From Melaminivora sp034675505 (GTDB taxonomy: Bacteria; Pseudomonadota; Gammaproteobacteria; Burkholderiales; Burkholderiaceae_C), in assembly GCA_034675505.1 (NCBI GenBank), contig JAUCDD010000010.1:124001-188000 (forward strand): DNA of 64,000 nt. Direction: 5' to 3'. Each line of letters begins with the position of its first letter. Position 1 is the stretch's first letter. The notes beneath the pieces are model-generated. The model was not told where the DNA came from and did not search any database. It worked only from the letters and a program-made list of their open reading frames with translations. Below are positions 59,466 through 64,000 of the stretch, in pieces. Position numbers and translations under genes: made by a program.

Positions 59466-61590
59466 ATGTCTATAATTCAGACTATTCGTGAGAAAGGGGC
59501 GGTGATCACTATTTCTCTTCTTGCCATTGCTTTGATCGGTTTTATGTTGATGGATTCCGGAAAAAGCGGACTATTTGGCGGTGGTAATCAAACAACGCTT
59601 GGAGTAATCAATGGTCAAAAAATTGACTATCAAGATTTCAATAAAAAAGTAGAAGCCTTAGAGCGGCAATATCCCAACAGTGGCCAACGCAATCAAATGA
59701 TGCAATCCATTTGGGATCAAATGGTGGCTGAAATTTTATTGAAAGACCAATTTGAAAAATTAGGTTTGGCCTTCACTCCCAATGAATTGAGCTCTATACT
59801 TTTTAGTGAAGATGCACCTCCGCAACTCAAGCAGGCCTTCACCAATCCACAAACAGGGCAGTACGATATTGAGCAAGCAAAGCAATGGTGGATGCAAACC
59901 AAAAAGAGCAAAAACACCGAGCAAAAAAATGAAATATCGACTCAATTAATCGAGCCATTACAAATGAATAGTTTGTACACAAAATACTCTTCCATGATTG
60001 CCGGAAGCTTGTACGAACCGAAATGGCTTTCTAAAAATAGTGAAACAGAAAATACTCAATTTGCATCTATTTCTTATGTGGCGATTCCGTATTACACAAT
60101 CAGCGATAGTTCCATCAAAATTTCCGATAAAGAAATTCAGGATTATTTGAATGCACACAAAAAACAATTTGACCAAGAAGGTGGTAGAATGGTTTCTTAT
60201 GTAGTATTTAATGGCTCGGCTAATAAAGAAGATAGTACCAGAACTTTTCAATATTTAGAAGAATTAAAACCTGAATTTGTTTCAGATACCAATCCTAAAT
60301 TTTTCCTTGGAAAAAATTCATCTAACACTCCTTACTTCGATGGATTTATTCCCGGTGATCAAATGAAAATGCCTAAGAGCGACTCTATTGTAGCTCTTGC
60401 ACCGGGTCAAGTTTTTTGGCCCTTATGCTGATGGCCATAATTATGTTTTAGCAAAAAAGATTAGTACAAAAATGTTGCCCGACAGCATCAAATGCCGTCA
60501 CATTTTATTAGGCACTTTCAATCCACAAACACAACAACCATTGATGGATGACAGTACCGCTAATCGCATTGCAGACAGCATCGCCACTGCAATTAAGGGC
60601 GGAGCCAGCTTCGATGAATTAGAACAAAAATATTCAACCGACCAAGCAGCAAAAGAGAAAAAAGGCGTAATGACATTCGATGTGATGACCATTCAAAACG
60701 ATGGTTTTGCGAAAGAATTTGGTGATTTTATTTTAAATAACGAAGTAGGCAGCAAGAAAGTAGTGAAAACCAATTTCGGATATCATTACATAGAAATTTT
60801 GGAAAAGAAAGATCCAAAACCTGCTTACGAAGTAGCTTATATGAGCCGCGAAATTGCACCGAGCGATAAAACCATCAATGACGCAAACACAGCAGCGGTA
60901 AGACTTTCAGGCTTTGCAAAAGATTTGAAATCATTTAATGATTACGTTGTAAAAAATGGTCTCAGCAAAGTGGAAGTTCCGTCATTATTGAAAGAAAATG
61001 ATTTTCAATTAGGCAGCTACCAAGATGCAAGACCCATTATCAAATGGGCATTTGAAGCGAAAGAAGGTGATGTGTCCGAACCGTTCAATATTAAAGATGA
61101 TTATATCGTAGCGGTAGTAACTCATGTAGTAAAATCCGGTTTGCCTGATGTGAATACTGCAAGACCAATGGTAGAATCTATTTTATTGAATAAAAAGAAA
61201 GCTGAAATCATCAAGAAGAAATTGAATAATGCAAATTCTTTAGAAAGTGCTGCTCAAATATTCGGAGTGCAAGTATTACATACCGGAGAAGATTCAACAT
61301 TGCAATTTAATTCTCAAATCATCAATGGTATTGGTAATGAACCAATGGTAGCCGGAGCTGCATTCAATAAAAATAATGTCAATAAAGTTTCCGCACCGAT
61401 TGAAGGAAATACAGCGGTGTTTTTGATTAAAGTAAATGCAGTCGGTACCAAACCGGGATTGCCGGAAGAGATTTTAAAAATGCAAAAACAATCGCAACTT
61501 CAAAATCAAATTCAATCTACATTAGGTCAATCTTTTGAATCGTTGAAAAAAATTGCGAACATAAAAGATATGCGCAGTAAGATTCTTTAA
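59466..61590 (+). CDS. PpiD/SurA-type peptidylprolyl isomerase, one frameshift
   Basis: About 708 residues. An N-terminal membrane anchor (AVITISLLAIALIGFMLM) is followed by a SurA_N-like chaperone domain (VINGQKIDYQDFNKKVEALER), a parvulin rotamase domain (KCRHILLGTFNPQ to NFGYHYIEILEKKD), and a long C-terminal part. It helps fold exported proteins in the envelope. Frame 1 stops at 60431; removing one T from the six-base run 60412-60417 gives APGQVFGPYADGHNYVLAKK and continues to 61590. Confidence 0.9.
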
Positions 61591-61610
61591 GAATCATTCT
61601 AAATAAATTT

Positions 61611-61641
61611 AAAAGAGCAGCCCACCGGTTGCTCTTTTTTT
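61611..61641 (+). terminator. Rho-independent terminator after the PPIase gene
   Basis: Stem AAAAGAGCA (61611-61619) with TGCTCTTTT (61630-61638), loop of ten bases, followed by T. It lies 20 bases after the PPIase stop and before the DUF2480 gene. Confidence 0.78.
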
Positions 61642-61689
61642 GTGATGGCGTGTTTCTACCATCTCCTAACTAATCAATAACTTTGCAGC

Positions 61690-62210
61690 ATGAAAGCGAA
61701 CGAAGAAAATGTGATTGTAAATAAGGTCGCTCAAAGCGCGATCATCACGCTTGATTTAGAAAAATTTATTTCTTCCGACTCAATTATAATTTTTGATTTG
61801 ACGGATTTTTTATTCATGAAAATGATTTTGAAAGAAAAAGATTTTCGGGAAGAAATGAAGAATTTGGATTGGAATATTTATAAAAATAAAATCGTAGGAA
61901 TCACTTGCACCGCTGATGCCATCATTCCACTGTGGGCTTATATGTTGGTCGCCACTTATCTGCAACCGGAAGCGCGCGAAATTATTTATGGAAATGAGGA
62001 CAAATAAAAACCATCCTTCTATTGAGAAATATGGAGCAAATCAATCTACAAGAATATCAAGATAAACGAGTGGTGGTAAAGGGTTGCGGCGATGAAAATA
62101 TTCCGGCTGCTGCCTATTTAGAAGCCGCAGCTAAATTGCGTCCGGTGGCCAAAAGCATTATGTATGGCGAACCATGCAGCACAGTTCCGATTTATAAATC
62201 AAAAAATTAA
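61690..62210 (+). CDS. DUF2480 family protein, one frameshift
   Basis: About 173 residues once joined. The N-terminal part (VIVNKVAQSAIITLDLEKFI, FDLTDFLFMKMILKEKDFRE, GITCTADAIIPLWAYMLVA) and the C-terminal part (DKRVVVKGCGDENIPAAAY, AKSIMYGEPCSTVPIYK) match one family but lie in different frames. Adding an A at 62002-62004 gives NEDKIKTILLLRNMEQINL. Found almost only in Bacteroidota; function unknown. The stop overlaps the convergent corA stop by 4 bases. Confidence 0.85.
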
Positions 62211-63296
62211 AACCAACCACGGCGGCGAAACATCCAAATCATCCAAATCGGAACGAGCAGCATCAAACCAACAGCAATATAAAATCCACCGGGAGTTTGT
62301 GTCCAAGGTATTATATTGAAATTCATTCCAAAGATGCCACCGATAACGGTTGCAGGTGCTAACCAGCATGTTACCACAGCCATCACCTTCATCACTTCAT
62401 TCATTTTCAGATTGACATTGCTGAGATAAAGATCTTGCAGATTAATCATCATATCCCGGTAATTTTCTGCTAACTCATTGGCTTGCACAATATGGTCGTA
62501 GATGTCTTTAAAATACTTTTCAATTTTTTCATCGATTAATACACTTTCGCTTCGCAATACTCCATTTACCAATTCACGAACAGGAGAAATAGTCCTCCGC
62601 AAAAACATCATTTCTTTGCGCAGGTAATTTATTTTAGCAAGCGTTTTTGTACCCGGCCGATGTGTGATATCATCCTCCAATAATTCCATTTTCTCACCTA
62701 ATTTTTCCATTACCAAGAAATAATTATCTACGGCTTCATCGACTAGTGCATAAAACAAATAATCAATGGAATTCAGACGGGAGCTTGCTTCCGGGGTATT
62801 TATTTTTTCGCGTAGCGGTTGAAAAACATCTTTGAGGGATTCATCTTGAAAAGTGATAATAAAATTTCGACCGAGAATAATACTGAGTTGCTTACTCTCT
62901 ACCGACATCGATTTTTCATTGAAATAAAGTACGTGCAATAATGAAAAAATCAAATGATTCAGGTCGTCCATTTTTGCCCGCTGAGCTGTACTCAAAATAT
63001 CCTCAACTATTAATGGATGGATACCAAAATGTTGACCGATTTTGTCTAATTCTTTTTCTTTAAGCCCTTCAATATTGATCCAAGTATTGGTTTCAGAATG
63101 AAGAAAAGGAAAACATTCTTCCACCTTTTCCGCATGAATTATTTTGGATTCATTAGGTGTGAAATTGATAATGGTAATGGTGGATTTCTTCCGGTTCATT
63201 TCGCTCGTGATTATGCAGCGATTGGATGTGCAACCTACGTCGCCGAAGTGGACTTTGATCGAATGGGTTGGGACCAATTTTAGACCTTCTCATCAT
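62207..63296 (-). CDS. corA: CorA-type magnesium/cobalt transporter
   Basis: About 363 residues. The cytoplasmic domain (HAEKVEECFPFLHSETNTWINIEG) precedes two C-terminal membrane helices with the selectivity motif GMN (GGIFGMNFNIIPW), and a basic end MIWMFRRRGWF. The long frame begins TTG at 63277 with an untypical start; ATG ATG at 63291-63296 plus removal of a G in the three-base run 63265-63267 gives MMRRSKIGPNHSIKVHFGD, which looks more like the family. That frameshift is likely but less certain than the others. Confidence 0.92.
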
Positions 63297-63315
63297 AATT
63301 TTTGATTAAAGATGG

Positions 63316-63838
63316 TTATGGTTTTTTTCGGGTTTTTTCTTCTACCTGAATAGGATTTGGCGGTAAACTACTGTTCCACATATCATGATAAATTTTCCAA
63401 TTACCCGATTCCTGTTTCCACAATACAATAAACTTGCCTTGATCGATCACTTGATCGCTTTTATCTAAAAATTCGTAATTGCCTTCTTCCACCAAAATGG
63501 TACTATCGCCCCAGAGATTTTTCGATTTTATTTTGAAAAGTTTCGATTCCCTGATTCATCATCAATGAAATAAAAGATTGAATATTTTTTCGCCCTTCGA
63601 TTGGTGGCATATCTGCTACCATTATTTGTGCATCGGTGGTAAAGCAATTCGCCACCGACACGGAATCTTTCGATTTATACGACTTTGTAAAAAGTAAATT
63701 ACTTTGCTTCACAGAAGCCTCTGCCTGCTTAATATCAAACACGGAGGCAGACCTTTCAATTTCCATTTTATCATTTTCCGAACAAGAAAAAATGGTTACA
63801 CAAAGAACAAGAAATAAAAAATAGAAAAGTTTTTTCAT
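63316..63838 (-). CDS. SnoaL/NTF2-like lipoprotein, one frameshift
   Basis: About 174 residues. ATG at 63836-63838 starts MKKLFYFLFLVLCVTIFSC, a lipoprotein signal with lipobox TIFSC; an earlier ATG at 63859 adds seven residues. The NTF2-like fold is suggested by FTKSYKSKDSVSVANCFTTDAQIMVADMPPIEGR. An extra base near 63535 stops the frame; corrected, it runs ETFKIKSKNLWGDSTILVEEG to IVLWKQESGNWKIYHDMWNS and TAA at 63316-63318. Such proteins are often binding proteins or isomerases; role unknown. Confidence 0.75.
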
Positions 63839-63915
63839 AAAAAAATCGCAGCCAATCAATATTAATTCAATAAACCCTAAGTTATGAAATTAAGAGAAGA
63901 CTCTGTCTTTCAAAT

Positions 63916-64000
63916 TTAGCAATTATTGTACCGATAGAATTCGATGGCTTTCTCTAAATCTTCCGGAGTATCAATAGAAATAGGAGCTTGATCGGTTGCT
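63916..64000 (-). CDS. kdsB: 3-deoxy-manno-octulosonate cytidylyltransferase, C-terminal end only
   Basis: Only the last 27 codons are visible; the rest is off the right edge. The segment reads ATDQAPISIDTPEDLEKAI then EFYRYNNC and stop at 63916-63918. The IDTPEDLEKA pattern is that of the KdsB end, where the enzyme activates Kdo for lipid A assembly. IspD is the main alternative, but its tail differs. Confidence 0.6.
   Translation of the reverse strand, partial: ATDQAPISIDTPEDLEKAIEFYRYNNC

Noticed and set aside
59231..59491. 86-residue ORF upstream of the PPIase gene
   Set aside because: It spans a perfect promoter and overlaps the start of the PPIase gene; low complexity.

Overview
The window looks like a chromosomal segment of a Bacteroidota bacterium, probably near Chitinophagales/Sphingobacteriales. 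It is AT-rich. Markers of the phylum are the gliding genes gldA, gldE and gldD, a BatB-BatC pair, families largely confined to the phylum (DUF3098, DUF2480, DUF6265, the AURKAIP1/COX24-like ribosomal peptide), very weak Shine-Dalgarno signals, and promoters of the TTTG-N19-TAnnTTTG type. Almost everything is ordinary core genome. I see no CRISPR array, tRNA, rRNA, prophage or insertion sequence. No gene-free stretch exceeds 300 bases; the longer gaps (20488-20739, 22089-22356, 25120-25361, 37103-37363, 59198-59465) are described in the entries or hold nothing I recognise beyond possible promoter elements.

Layout. 1-10 kb, minus strand: a cut-off outer-membrane-type protein, nth, a FtsB/DivIC-like gene, eno, gldA, a PSP1/RicT-like gene, holB, glutathione peroxidase, RNase G, a 29-residue ribosomal peptide missed by length cut-offs, a TPR protein and HU. 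10-20.5 kb, plus strand: mutY, ssb, gldE, gldD, a DUF3109 protein, a lipoprotein resembling a class D beta-lactamase with its catalytic residues replaced, batB, batC, ispG and nadB. 20.7-25 kb, minus: a Schlafen/AlbA_2 ATP-binding protein (the clearest accessory gene) and leuS. 25-34 kb: ftsX, DUF3098 and uppP on plus; DUF1015, serC, a zinc phospholipase C-like protein and DUF502 on minus; recO and prfA on plus, followed by an orphan promoter-terminator unit. 34-44 kb: a methyltransferase, acnA, mfd, a FrnE-like thiol oxidoreductase and polA. 44-51 kb: an RND efflux operon (tetR-tolC-acrA-acrB) with a clear promoter, a candidate TetR operator and a terminator. 51-64 kb: rsmA, a flavin reductase, lysS, mgtC, an AraC / small membrane peptide / VOC / DUF6265 module, an MsbA-like ABC exporter, a PpiD/SurA-type isomerase, DUF2480, corA, a SnoaL-like lipoprotein and the tail of kdsB.

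The dominant anomaly is genetic integrity. About 28 single-base lesions interrupt roughly 20 conserved genes, many of them essential (prfA, polA, ftsX, nadB), mostly at short A/T runs. They are absent from 1-10 kb and almost absent from 44-56 kb. A run of 30 G sits inside nadB where conserved coding sequence should be. Sequencing or assembly error is the simplest explanation; rescue of poly(A) frameshifts by polymerase slippage is the biological alternative. I annotate each such gene once over its whole reconstructed span and give the break points. No convincing new multi-gene system was found. The most interesting leads are the pseudo-beta-lactamase lipoprotein, the orphan transcription unit at 33.6 kb, the TetR operator, and the repeat-flanked 25-residue membrane peptide next to an AraC regulator.
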